A program made the position numbers and the translations under genes. From Grimontia marina (GTDB lineage: Bacteria; Pseudomonadota; Gammaproteobacteria; Enterobacterales; Vibrionaceae), in NCBI RefSeq assembly GCF_900060185.1, contig NZ_FIZY01000023.1:1-64000 (forward strand): a stretch of DNA of 64,000 nucleotides. The letters are read 5' to 3'. Under the pieces are notes generated by a model. That model was given only the letters and a program-made list of their open reading frames with translations, ran no database searches and was not told the DNA's origin. Positions 1 through 8,341 of this stretch are shown here, one piece after another. Each line of letters begins with the position of its first letter. The first letter of the stretch is position 1.

Positions 1-548
1 ACTTCGTCTTCATAAAACACCGGATGGTCAACACTGCATTTGTCCAGCGCCTCACTTATCTGAGCGAGCTTTTCTTCCTTGTCAGGGTCTCGAATATTGA
101 GGGTAGGTGCCGCCCTACGCCAGACGATCCCGATTTTCGGTAACCAACGCCTGACCGTAGAAGCCGCCACTGTACTTTGGAATACATCATTGAGCTGCAT
201 CGTTAAAAGCTCTGTACTCCAGCGGCTTCGCTGATAACCGAAATCCTGCGGGGAAAACTGAACCAGAATAGTCAGCATCGCACACATTTCGCTAACGGGA
301 AGCGTTGGCGGTCTGCCAACAGGCAAAGCGTGCAGGGCATCCATACCACCTTGAGTAAACCAGTCAATCCACCTACCCACTGAGGAGCGGGCTGCACTGA
401 TAATACGGCAGACATCGACAATCGTTTTGCCTTCGTGGAGTTGCATGAGAGCAATAAGTCTGCGGGCATAATCCTTGTCCTTGGTAGTCTGTATCGCTTT
501 TTTCATCCTACGACGTTCGCCACGAGGTATCGGTGCTATGATGGCCAT
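1..548 (-). CDS. IS630-family transposase, N-terminal part (runs off the window)
   Basis: The reverse strand is open from an ATG at 548 to the window edge (about 182 codons). The protein begins with a basic segment followed by a helix-turn-helix of the kind in IS630/Tc1 transposases (motif EGKTIVDVCRIISAARSSVGRW), then a winged-helix-like part (STVRRWLPKIGIVWRR). It ends at the window edge at VFYEDEV, which I read as the first Asp of the DDE catalytic core. The rest of the gene lies outside the window, so intactness cannot be judged. The element lies directly beside the stop codon of the large hydrolase gene, so it marks or has replaced the left border of the island. Family assignment rests on my recognition of the HTH and the DED motif. 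Confidence 0.8.
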   Translation of the reverse strand, partial: MAIIAPIPRGERRRMKKAIQTTKDKDYARRLIALMQLHEGKTIVDVCRIISAARSSVGRWIDWFTQGGMDALHALPVGRPPTLPVSEMCAMLTILVQFSPQDFGYQRSRWSTELLTMQLNDVFQSTVAASTVRRWLPKIGIVWRRAAPTLNIRDPDKEEKLAQISEALDKCSVDHPVFYEDE

Positions 549-549
549 C

Positions 550-614
550 ACTCAGTCCTTTTGTCGGTATGTTTCGGTTTGGCGATTGATCAGATCGCAC
601 AAAGCGGACTGAGT
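550..614. repeat. Inverted repeat at the IS630 end
   Basis: ACTCAGTCC at 550-558 is mirrored by GGACTGAGT at 606-614, with a second matching block (TTTGT / ACAAA) inside it. It lies between the transposase start and the stop of the 639-4157 gene. I infer it is the subterminal or terminal inverted repeat of the IS630 copy. Confidence 0.5.
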
Positions 615-638
615 TTCTCTTATCTTTGAGATCTACTA

Positions 639-3600
639 TTAGGAACAGCTATTTAGCATCTCTTGAGCATCAACCTTCATAATACTTCCACACTCATAAA
701 GAAACTTAATGATCTGCTCACATGAAACTAAACATTCTCGATAGGGCGTTAAATCAAACTCCTCCCTCATCAAACTTCCAGCGACATATACAGGTGTGGA
801 AATACAAACAAGTCGAACATTATCTGTTTCACCTTCCATTGCATGAGAGATAAAATCTGCCGCTTCATCATTCACTTTAGCTCTAAGTTCAATATGTTTA
901 ACCGAATTATATTTCAATATAGAAAACGACTTAGTATTTTCTTTCAAAGACTTCGCCAAAGCTATTCGACTAGGTTGATGGAAGGCAGTTTTCTTTCTAT
1001 CACTAAATATAGATAGCAATGTCGAGTGCGGTATTATTACATTCTTAAATAACTCGATCGTTTGTTCCAAAAGTCTAAAATTTGACAAGCTAAAGATAGA
1101 TGTCAGGTCTAGTGCTATTATTTCTGGTTTAACCTCAACCTCTCCACGATTTAAGCTATACGCTGGTATCAAGCATTTCCTATTAACTTCAATTCCATTT
1201 CTATTAACTATCCAAGGTGTAATATAAAAGCTTGATATTGTACGATTTAGTATAGAAGCTATAAGAGTACTTGGTGCATCTCCAGAAACAAACAATTCCC
1301 AAGCTTTATTAGGTTTTTCCTTATTAGAACCTAAAATATCACCTACCTCTTCCAAAGAAACTCTTCTAATTGGACCATCATTTTCTGATAATTCAACAGC
1401 CTTTTGAAGCCAATCTGTTACTTCCTCTTTGTCATCAAGACCTAAATTCGTCGCAATGGAGTAGGCTGATGCTAATATTTCTGGGTTGTTGGGTTCTTTG
1501 TTTACGGCTTCTGCAACGAATTTTTTTGCTCTATTTGGTAAAACAGCTTCTGCTAAATAAGACTTTCTAAAGAGCTCTTTTGCACTCAACTCTGTTCGGT
1601 TTTCCCATGCTAACTCAATGTTGCGAACAAGCGCTTCCCAATCTCCTGTGCAAAGGTTTAGACTATCTTCAAGATCATCAATTAAATGATGATTTCCACT
1701 TTCATTTCCAAAGTACTTTGAAATCCATTCTCTACATTCATGAACTTTACCTTCCCTATATAGATTCCATGCTGCATGAATTTGTAGTTGAGTAGATTGC
1801 TCAATTAACTCAGAGTTTTTAGATATAAATTTTGAAATCTTTTCAAAATTATGATTTGAACTGTAGGTAATAATCAAATCTTCAGCAGCACTAATATTTT
1901 TAGTTATAGAATAGTATTCTTCTTGATATTTCTCTAATCGTTCATCTTTAAGTCTTCTCAATAGAGAAATTAGTACTGACAAGTCCTCCAAGCTATTACT
2001 TTTACTATATTGTTCTTCTAGAAGAGAGAGTTTATCTATGTTTTCTTCAGATCCAATCACAGATATAAAGTAATCATACTGCTCTTTAGTTAGCTTACCT
2101 TTTCTATATAAAGCCCCGCATTCTTTTTGAGCTAATACATCTTTCCCCATAAAGTTATATGCTTGAATCTTTAAATTAAAAATGGAGTGCAACTCTATAT
2201 ACTTCAAAAATAAATCTATATTTTTTTCAATTTCTTCTATAACTTTTTGTGGCTCATTAATTTTTAGAAGTAAAGCATACTTTGCTATAACTGCATGGTA
2301 GTCATTTCCAAGTGTTATCGTAACTCTTTTATTTATCTCTAATTCTACTAAACTAAAGTCTAGTTCTAAATCACCAATAAGGGGAAGAATACGAATTGCA
2401 TCATCAATATTTCTCTCATCACTAAAAATATTTTCCACTATAGATTTTGCACTAGCAAATGATTCTCTGTCATTTAGCTCTATCCATAGCGCATAATCAG
2501 ACGCTACCTTTCCAACAGTTTCTAGATCATTATCCTTCAATTCATCCACCACACTTCTAAAAAGACATACAGCTCTTTTCCTGAGATTTATCGAGTCTAC
2601 ATCTGATTTAAATGGGAAGTTACGAACTAGAACAGGAACACCTACCAACAATTGGTTTCGAGCTGATTCTACAACCGATGAACACAATAATATTAAAGCT
2701 GTAAAGTACTTTAAGGTAGTAGTTGATAGTAAATCCTCTTGAATCAATTGATTTACTTCAGTTAAGGCTTGATCCCAACGCTGTTGGTTAATGAGTGACA
2801 TCAGAAGAGATATCTGTCCATCAACAAAGAGTTCACATATGGATATATTAGTGTCCTCAAACCAAGAAATCGCCATACTCGAATCATACTTATTTAGCAA
2901 TATAAATGCTGCTGATAAGCGTTCAGAGGAAATATCTTTAAGAAGACTTGCAACGCACTCTTTTACGTTTTCTTCGTTAGAATTTATGAAAGCATGAGCA
3001 ATACTTTGTTCATCGAGAGTATATAGTTGCATTGATTTTTCAATCAGATCAGATACTAGAACTAATTCGGACTGTTCAAAACACAACAGTCTAGCTATCC
3101 ATGCACAAGCTCTGCTTCGAAGCTCAACCGATGTTTTAGCAAACATACCATCATCTAACAGTGCTCGACCCAACTTGATAGAGAGTTCTATTGTTGGAAA
3201 AATATTAAAAAACCTATATTTAATGATTTTTTCTAACTGCTGATTTAACTCAGTATCTAAGAATTTCGTAGCAAAAACTTGAGTGCTAGCAAAATGGTCT
3301 AGCTTTGTTACCACCTTGTTAACATTTTTCAGTTCACCGCTGAGTCCATCGACCTTTAGCTCTATCCGTTCTTGTTGAGAAACAAATTCATTTTTTTTTT
3401 CCAGGAAACTGCTTACATGCCTATATACTTCTGATTCTTTTGTGTCAGGTTTGCATATTGAGTAGTGGTCTGCGTCAACCATTATTGGATCTTCTTTGAC
3501 ACCAGGATCTGCACTATCAGGCTCTACTACCCAAACAGATTTTTTGAATATCCACCAACTATATGTTGTGGGACGATCCTCCATTAGGGCTAAGTTTTGA

Positions 3601-4157
3601 ACACCATAATTGGCTGACCAGTTTTTATACCAGTTTTTTAAACCCACTAAATGCGGATCGTTTTTCTTTAGGCTCTCCGTGACTCCTGAGTTAGTCAATA
3701 CAATCCTAACTTTGTCACTAAGAGTTGCTAGTGACGATCCCGTATGAGGAGTGCCTAAAAATACAACTTTCTTCACTCGAATTAAGAACGAAGAAACATC
3801 CTCTCGTTCAGAGCGTTGATCGCTAGCATGACGCAGTAACTGCTTGATCACTAATCCACCGAAACTGTGTCCTACCAATATAATCTCGCCGCTTTTCAAC
3901 TCAGGAATTGTCAGGAGTAACTCGAATATATTGCTCCCCCTACGCACCAGATGCATAGAGTCATTACCGAATTTTTTAGCATCATAATCGACAGACCATA
4001 CAAAAGTACTTTCCTGGTCTTCACCAATCCAAACGGGCCACACCGTTTCATCACTAGATTTCCATGTATCGATAGCATGGCCATCCAAACCGTGCACAAA
4101 AATAACATGCTTATTTGGTGTCTCATCTGAGCTGTAGAGTATTTTTAGAGAAGCCAT
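639..4157 (-). CDS. SERAC1-like alpha/beta hydrolase with long helical repeats and C-terminal PIN-like domain
   Basis: A 1172-aa protein. Residues about 14-255 are a SERAC1-like alpha/beta hydrolase: oxyanion-region HGLDGHAIDTWK near 22, nucleophile Ser98 in GHSFGG, GTPHTGS near 135, a D-rich segment near 214-217 as the likely acid, and His231 in DADHYSICKP. A short coiled segment follows, then about 700 residues of helical TPR-like repeats. The last 150 residues (from 1023) start with IIALDLTS and look like a PIN fold with Asp1027. The second PIN acidic residue (normally in IP..v..E) is not obvious, so nuclease activity is uncertain. There is no signal peptide or membrane segment, so it is probably cytoplasmic. 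The gene is A/T-rich compared with the core genes and is the only cargo of a satellite-like island. Hydrolase-plus-repeat architectures are common in anti-phage proteins; the defence role is inference. Confidence 0.8.
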   Translation of the reverse strand: MASLKILYSSDETPNKHVIFVHGLDGHAIDTWKSSDETVWPVWIGEDQESTFVWSVDYDAKKFGNDSMHLVRRGSNIFELLLTIPELKSGEIILVGHSFGGLVIKQLLRHASDQRSEREDVSSFLIRVKKVVFLGTPHTGSSLATLSDKVRIVLTNSGVTESLKKNDPHLVGLKNWYKNWSANYGVQNLALMEDRPTTYSWWIFKKSVWVVEPDSADPGVKEDPIMVDADHYSICKPDTKESEVYRHVSSFLEKKNEFVSQQERIELKVDGLSGELKNVNKVVTKLDHFASTQVFATKFLDTELNQQLEKIIKYRFFNIFPTIELSIKLGRALLDDGMFAKTSVELRSRACAWIARLLCFEQSELVLVSDLIEKSMQLYTLDEQSIAHAFINSNEENVKECVASLLKDISSERLSAAFILLNKYDSSMAISWFEDTNISICELFVDGQISLLMSLINQQRWDQALTEVNQLIQEDLLSTTTLKYFTALILLCSSVVESARNQLLVGVPVLVRNFPFKSDVDSINLRKRAVCLFRSVVDELKDNDLETVGKVASDYALWIELNDRESFASAKSIVENIFSDERNIDDAIRILPLIGDLELDFSLVELEINKRVTITLGNDYHAVIAKYALLLKINEPQKVIEEIEKNIDLFLKYIELHSIFNLKIQAYNFMGKDVLAQKECGALYRKGKLTKEQYDYFISVIGSEENIDKLSLLEEQYSKSNSLEDLSVLISLLRRLKDERLEKYQEEYYSITKNISAAEDLIITYSSNHNFEKISKFISKNSELIEQSTQLQIHAAWNLYREGKVHECREWISKYFGNESGNHHLIDDLEDSLNLCTGDWEALVRNIELAWENRTELSAKELFRKSYLAEAVLPNRAKKFVAEAVNKEPNNPEILASAYSIATNLGLDDKEEVTDWLQKAVELSENDGPIRRVSLEEVGDILGSNKEKPNKAWELFVSGDAPSTLIASILNRTISSFYITPWIVNRNGIEVNRKCLIPAYSLNRGEVEVKPEIIALDLTSIFSLSNFRLLEQTIELFKNVIIPHSTLLSIFSDRKKTAFHQPSRIALAKSLKENTKSFSILKYNSVKHIELRAKVNDEAADFISHAMEGETDNVRLVCISTPVYVAGSLMREEFDLTPYRECLVSCEQIIKFLYECGSIMKVDAQEMLNSCS

Positions 4158-4477
4158 ATAGGATCACTTAGACAGTATTTTCAATCAATTGCATATTAAC
4201 ACGCTAAAACTTGTCTCGGAACAAATCTCAATATTTCAGTATATTACTGATTGGTTTCCGAAGTGTCTTATATGTTGTCTATCAAGTCGGTAGCTATTCA
4301 CATTCACAAATGATGATTTGTCACACTAGAAGTTACCCTTAGTTTGCTGACGTACATTTTTACAAAACCGTTTTCATTTTCTTCCCGAATCGAACCACTA
4401 AACTAGAGCAATATCTTTCATCTTCCAAGTGTTGTAAGTGAAGTAACCTTCCCCACTTACAACACTCTTGTTCCAAC
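4158..4477. other. Intergenic region between VapE and the hydrolase gene
   Basis: 320 bases of A/T-rich DNA with no convincing gene. It must hold the promoter of the leftward hydrolase gene. The only clear structure is the inverted repeat at 4428-4466, annotated separately. Confidence 0.6.
4428..4466. repeat. 13-bp perfect inverted repeat downstream of the VapE gene
   Basis: AGTGTTGTAAGTG (4428-4440) and CACTTACAACACT (4454-4466) are perfect reverse complements around a 13-base loop. It lies 12 bases past the VapE-type stop codon. There is no T-run on either strand, so it could be a weak terminator or a protein-binding site controlling the cargo gene. Confidence 0.55.
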
Positions 4478-5731
4478 TTAGACTGGGAAAAAGTAGAGGC
4501 TGTACCCATCACGCTTTTTCACTTCAATAAATCCATCCTCTACAAGCACTTTTAATGCTCTGCCAACACGGCCACTTTGGTTGATGGGAAAGCTCATGTT
4601 TTTACAAATATGACCAGCTGTAAGCCACTCAAACTGAGAATCTGTGCTTTCGTTGGATTGGCAAATACGCTCTTTCAGCAATTCGTACCATGGTCCTTTA
4701 TCGACAAATGACTCATTGGCCTCTCCAATCAACTTCAGTTCCTCTTCAGAGAGATGCCAGCCTTCGCCGCGCTCGTACCAGTGTTTCACTTCGAGCCAAA
4801 ATTGTATAAGAGACTCTGGATCTACTAGTGTAGTTCTGCCGTTGGGAGTGAACTTCCACCCAAGTATGCTGTTAACTGTTTCAATGTCTATGCGGCCTTC
4901 AATTTCAATCGATGCGTATCGGGTATTACCGGTTGCATCTTTTAGGAAGTCAGCTCGGTTTACTGTTCCAATGAAATTGGTCTGGCGAGGCTTATGGATA
5001 TCCGAACGGCCAAATGGAGGCCGAATAGTATCCATCCCCTTAGTAATAAAAGCCTTCAGTGCACCCTGGCTGTGCTTTGTCGTGGTTTCCAACTCTCCGA
5101 GCTCTACAATCCAAGCCCGAATGCACGTTAGTACCTGATCTTTATTGTGAGGGTTTAGCTCTGCACCTTCGAGGAATCCGTGGTCAACGACACTTGCAAG
5201 TCTTTGGATGAATGCCGTTTTAACGCTAGATTGCTCACCCTTTATTGTAGGAATCAGCTTACTTTTAAAACCGGGCTCATAAACAGAAGCAATACAGCCA
5301 ACAAGCCACCGAGTTAAAGCAATCTTAGCGACTATTGGATTCGTTGCCGGTAAACACTGAATGACCTCATTGACCCGACATACCCCATCCCACTTTTTTG
5401 CTGCTAAAAGACGCTGAACGGGGTGATAGTCGTTTTCTCTAGCTACTGTGATGAGGTGATCATCGATACCCTGTTTTGGAAAACCTGTTATGGAAGAAAC
5501 GCTGATGAGCTTACTTCTGAGCTCATCTTCTTTGAAAATAATATTTTTATGATGAACTTCGACGCGATACGTCATTAAGTTGAATGCCGCTTTAAATCCC
5601 ACAAAGTGAAGTAAGGCAGAGAGGTTTTCCGCTGTATTCTGTATTCGCTTCTGCCCTCCTCGCTCACTGACATGCGGAAAATCTGGCAACTCGGGACTAG
5701 ATGGCGTCTTTTGTTCATTAATCCGTTTCAT
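4478..5731 (-). CDS. VapE-type (virulence-associated E) primase/helicase-like protein
   Basis: 417 aa, read from the ATG at 5731. That start has AGGAGT just upstream and sits 2 bases after the AlpA stop; an in-frame ATG further up would overlap AlpA and lacks support. The middle resembles VapE/P4-alpha-type SF3-like ATPases of phage satellites: segment NPHNKDQVLTCIRAWIVELGELE, with the Walker B-like acid near residue 210, then ALKAFITKGMDTIRPPFGR and FIGTVNRADFL. The P-loop position (165-172) reads GEQSSVKT where family members have GxxGxGKT/S, so the last glycine is Val. ATP binding may be impaired. The C-terminus is a winged-helix-like segment (SGRVGRALKVLVEDGFIEV). In satellites these proteins act in replication. 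Confidence 0.75.
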   Translation of the reverse strand: MKRINEQKTPSSPELPDFPHVSERGGQKRIQNTAENLSALLHFVGFKAAFNLMTYRVEVHHKNIIFKEDELRSKLISVSSITGFPKQGIDDHLITVARENDYHPVQRLLAAKKWDGVCRVNEVIQCLPATNPIVAKIALTRWLVGCIASVYEPGFKSKLIPTIKGEQSSVKTAFIQRLASVVDHGFLEGAELNPHNKDQVLTCIRAWIVELGELETTTKHSQGALKAFITKGMDTIRPPFGRSDIHKPRQTNFIGTVNRADFLKDATGNTRYASIEIEGRIDIETVNSILGWKFTPNGRTTLVDPESLIQFWLEVKHWYERGEGWHLSEEELKLIGEANESFVDKGPWYELLKERICQSNESTDSQFEWLTAGHICKNMSFPINQSGRVGRALKVLVEDGFIEVKKRDGYSLYFFPV

Positions 5732-5733
5732 CA

Positions 5734-5919
5734 CTAATCCACTCCTTGCTCTTCCAACCAAGCCTGAAAGACGGATGCTTTCCAGCCAAGGCAACGACCA
5801 TTAAATTGGATAGGTTTAGGGAAACGTTTCTCTTTTGCCCACCAACGCCAAATCGTTTTGGGGTCACGGTTGAGAGCAGCAGACACTTCTTGCAGTGACA
5901 TAATTCTATCTTGCGGCAT
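5734..5919 (-). CDS. AlpA-family helix-turn-helix regulator
   Basis: 61 aa with the AlpA layout: MSLQEVSAAL, then KTIWRWWAKEKRFPKPIQFNGRCLGW, then a short tail VFQAWLEEQG. AlpA proteins are MerR-like winged HTH activators or excisionase-like factors of P4-type islands and usually control integrase or replication genes. The gene is translationally linked to the VapE gene (2-base gap). Its ribosome binding site (GAGGAGG, 4 bases from the ATG) lies inside an inverted repeat (see 5920-5965). Confidence 0.85.
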   Translation of the reverse strand: MPQDRIMSLQEVSAALNRDPKTIWRWWAKEKRFPKPIQFNGRCLGWKASVFQAWLEEQGVD

Positions 5920-5965
5920 GGTAACCTCCTCGAAGCAGTTGTTGCCGTTAACTAAGGAGGTTGCC
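5920..5965 (-). promoter_or_regulatory. Inverted repeat that can pair with the AlpA ribosome binding site
   Basis: On the coding strand GGCAACCTCCT (5965-5955) and AGGAGGTTACC (5930-5920) are complementary at 10 of 11 positions and enclose a 24-base loop. The second arm contains the AlpA Shine-Dalgarno. A transcript starting upstream, for example from the integrase promoter, could fold and hide the site. Alternatively it is an operator. Confidence 0.5.
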
Positions 5966-5986
5966 GGTTAGCAGTTCTAAGCTCAC

Positions 5987-6025
5987 GAAAGATAAATAAC
6001 TTTCGGGGAAAGTTATTTATCTTTC
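5987..6025 (-). terminator. 18-bp perfect palindrome with 3-base loop after the 275-aa gene
   Basis: 5987-6004 and 6008-6025 are exact reverse complements separated by three G (plus strand). The hairpin starts 5 bases past the stop of the 6030-6857 gene. It lacks a clean U-tract on the minus strand, so it may stop transcription inefficiently, process the RNA, or bind a protein. Confidence 0.5.
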
Positions 6026-6029
6026 TACT

Positions 6030-6857
6030 TCAGTTGCTTTTGAACCAATTAGCGATTGTTTTCTCACAAGGAAGGTCATCATAGGGAGTATTAGTTTTAT
6101 TGAAATGCTCTTGGATGGCAGCAAGTGCGATAGAGGGCTTATTGATGACACCTTCACCCAACTCAGGAATACTCATCACCAGGGCTTTTATCATTGCAAC
6201 TTGCTTTGGTTCAGTGCGTGGTTTCCTTTGTTTTTTTGGTTCACCATAGGCTTGGTAATAGACCTCACTCACCGTTCTGCCTTCGAGAGTCGCCTGCTTA
6301 ATAAGCAGTAAGTCTTCGCGTGAGATAAGCCATTCTTTAAGACAGCGGGGCTGTTCGACTGTCGCTTTGATTTGAAGGACATCATCAACGTCAGGCGGTA
6401 ATTCAGCCAATACACATAGCGGTTTGCCTTCCTTTCCAACAAACTTGAATTCTTCATCAGCCTCCAGCCGCCAACTTCCTGCTATCTCACCAACACAAGA
6501 TACTTTCCACCCCGTTTGCTCAGGGAAAAGGCTCAACTCAGCCAAATCCGAGAACTCAGTGATTTCGTTAATGCTATCCACTTTGATATCACAAGAAATA
6601 AAGTCGTCTACCCGATGCCCATCTATAGCGACGGACAACTTATCGACAAGAGTTTTGTTGCTAGTGACTATCTCAATGTTTTCTGAGAGAAGAGAGATCT
6701 TTGGCGGTACAAACAGCGAAACCTCCCCCATTTTGATGAGGTGCTCAATATCCCACTCTTCCACTCCGTATGGTTTGAAAAGAGATACAGCTCTAGAAAC
6801 ATCCGCATATTCGATAGGCGGAAAAGCGCGTGCAAAGGCACTTGTCTGATTTTCCAA
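6030..6857 (-). CDS. Uncharacterised 275-aa island protein
   Basis: I do not recognise a named family. The first 150 residues look globular and mixed alpha/beta (MENQTSAFARAFPPIEYADVSRAV..., then a beta-rich stretch with EIAGSWRLEADEEFKF). The rest holds a basic linker (GEPKKQRKPRTEPK, about 208-221) and a C-terminal helical part ending in CEKTIANWFKSN, which reads like a small DNA-binding or homeodomain-like helix. It begins 3 bases after the integrase stop, so it is in the integrase operon. Position and basic C-terminus suggest a DNA-interacting accessory protein of the satellite; this is inference only. Confidence 0.65.
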   Translation of the reverse strand: MENQTSAFARAFPPIEYADVSRAVSLFKPYGVEEWDIEHLIKMGEVSLFVPPKISLLSENIEIVTSNKTLVDKLSVAIDGHRVDDFISCDIKVDSINEITEFSDLAELSLFPEQTGWKVSCVGEIAGSWRLEADEEFKFVGKEGKPLCVLAELPPDVDDVLQIKATVEQPRCLKEWLISREDLLLIKQATLEGRTVSEVYYQAYGEPKKQRKPRTEPKQVAMIKALVMSIPELGEGVINKPSIALAAIQEHFNKTNTPYDDLPCEKTIANWFKSN

Positions 6858-6860
6858 ATT

Positions 6861-8159
6861 TTACCCCCTAAGTGGCACAACATTAGAATCATCTTGGTCG
6901 ACACCCAGCAGGCGTACTTCCCATGCTTCAAGCGCACGCCTTTTCTCTGATAAATAGTCATATCTATCATAGTGTTTTGAGCTGACATCGTTCATAGCAT
7001 GGTTCTGAATTCGGTCTCTCAACTCTTTACTGATACCTATCTCCCCCATCAAAGTCTTGCATGTTCGACGCAAGTCCCTCGGAATAAAGTGCTCAAAGTG
7101 GGGATGGTCTTCTCTGTATCTGGCAATCACCTGACTCAGCGAGTCCAAGCGGATATGTTTAGAAAGGTCTCGGGTATGGGGAAATATGTAGGGATTACCT
7201 TCTGAATAACTCTTAATTTGCCTGAAAAGATCCATCGCTGTATCCGTCAAAGGCAATAGATGGTCTCGTTTGTTTTTGGAAACATCGGCTACAACTAAGA
7301 GTGTTTTTTCTTCCCAGTTTATCGCTTCCCATTTGGATGCCGCCAGCTCATACGGACGTTGGCCGCCAGTGTGAATACACAGTAAAAGTAGCGCTCTCAT
7401 CACTGGGCTGGCTCTAACACCCTCGATTTCATGCTCAATATCATGCATAAACTCTCTTAGCTCTGGGTAAGAAAGGAACCGCTGCCCCACACGCTCTGCA
7501 CTTTTCTGTTTTTTTATCTGGCTGACTGGGTTGTATGACAAGGCAAACTTATCATGATTCAGATAATTGGCAGGGTCATTGTCATGATATAGACCATGAT
7601 TGAAAGCTGCATGAAGGTAGCTACGAACACGATTACTTTGAGTCTCGGCTCCCCTTTGAATCATGCTGGACAAAACAGCAGTGAGTTCTTTAGTAGTGAC
7701 ATCACAAGCTTTCGTCTCTGGAGGGATAAAAGGATACACTTCCTTTTCCAGTGCTCGATATACACTCTGGTGCGTCCGCTTGCCGTCTTTTTCCATTTGA
7801 GACACATAGCTTTTGAACAATGCTTCTATCGAGCCCTTAGCTTGTTGCTCTTCAAAATCTTTTTGTTTCTGACGCTCTCGTCTCTCTAGCTCTGCTTTAG
7901 GATCCAAACCCTGCTTGAGCATATCAGCGAATTTTCTGATCCTTTCTCTGGCGTCCACTAGGCTTACGGTTGGAAAATCACCGATAGAAATAAACACACG
8001 CTTGCCTTCTTTGAAATATCGGTAAACGAAGCTCTTCCGACCTTTGGGATAGACTTTTACCCCAAGCCTTCCAGTTCCTCTTGACCTGTCGTCATCCCAA
8101 ACATAGAAAGAATCTCTCTTAGGTTTTAAGCCAACAATCTCTCGCTGTGTAATCGCCAT
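6861..8159 (-). CDS. Tyrosine-type integrase (P4/DUF4102 type)
   Basis: 432 aa, started at the ATG at 8159 because AGGAG lies 6 bases upstream; an in-frame ATG at 8186 would include the operator palindrome. The N-terminal 90 residues are the DUF4102 arm-binding domain (GRLGVKVYPKGRKSFVYRY, IGDFPTVSLVDAR). A SAM-like core-binding domain follows at about 108-200 and the catalytic domain at 225-405. Catalytic residues visible are Arg268 (GGQRPYEL), Lys in SKNKRDHLLPL near 296, Arg364 in RDLRRT, His387 (QNHAMN) and the Tyr in KHYDRY near 397. All are in place, so the enzyme is probably active. It catalyses site-specific integration and excision of the island. The att-like tRNA remnant lies 180 bases upstream. 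Confidence 0.93.
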   Translation of the reverse strand: MAITQREIVGLKPKRDSFYVWDDDRSRGTGRLGVKVYPKGRKSFVYRYFKEGKRVFISIGDFPTVSLVDARERIRKFADMLKQGLDPKAELERRERQKQKDFEEQQAKGSIEALFKSYVSQMEKDGKRTHQSVYRALEKEVYPFIPPETKACDVTTKELTAVLSSMIQRGAETQSNRVRSYLHAAFNHGLYHDNDPANYLNHDKFALSYNPVSQIKKQKSAERVGQRFLSYPELREFMHDIEHEIEGVRASPVMRALLLLCIHTGGQRPYELAASKWEAINWEEKTLLVVADVSKNKRDHLLPLTDTAMDLFRQIKSYSEGNPYIFPHTRDLSKHIRLDSLSQVIARYREDHPHFEHFIPRDLRRTCKTLMGEIGISKELRDRIQNHAMNDVSSKHYDRYDYLSEKRRALEAWEVRLLGVDQDDSNVVPLRG

Positions 8160-8173
8160 ACATGCTCCTTTCA

Positions 8174-8217
8174 TAACTACACCCAAATAAATTTAGGTGA
8201 CGTTGTGGGTGTAGTTA
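8174..8217. promoter_or_regulatory. Operator-like palindrome before the integrase
   Basis: TAACTACACCCA (8174-8185) and TGGGTGTAGTTA (8206-8217) are perfect 12-bp reverse complements 20 bases apart, directly upstream of the integrase ribosome binding site. The placement suits a repressor or autoregulation site for the integrase promoter. Confidence 0.55.
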
Positions 8218-8230
8218 GGATATCACTAAA

Positions 8231-8329
8231 TGAGATTTATTGAGATGTCATGGTATATACAAAGCTCACACCACCCTATTAAAAACAGTATGTTATTACA
8301 TTTTAAGATAATGTGAGATTTCTTGAGAT
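8231..8329 (+). repeat. Two direct repeats, candidate integrase arm sites
   Basis: TGAGATTTATTGAGAT at 8231-8246 and TGAGATTTCTTGAGAT at 8314-8329 differ at one of 16 positions. They lie between the integrase gene and the attachment-like sequence. This is where arm-type binding sites of DUF4102 integrases, or sites for a directionality factor, are expected. Confidence 0.5.
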
Positions 8330-8341
8330 ATTAGATAATCA

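Noticed and set aside
1370-2997. Several plus-strand ORFs (1370, 1580, 2791) inside the hydrolase gene
   Set aside because: They lie opposite one long convincing protein, have no ribosome binding sites and no recognisable domains.
5216-5239. Frameshift or sequencing error in the VapE P-loop
   Set aside because: The surrounding frame is intact on both sides, so the odd Val is more likely a true substitution; kept as a finding instead.
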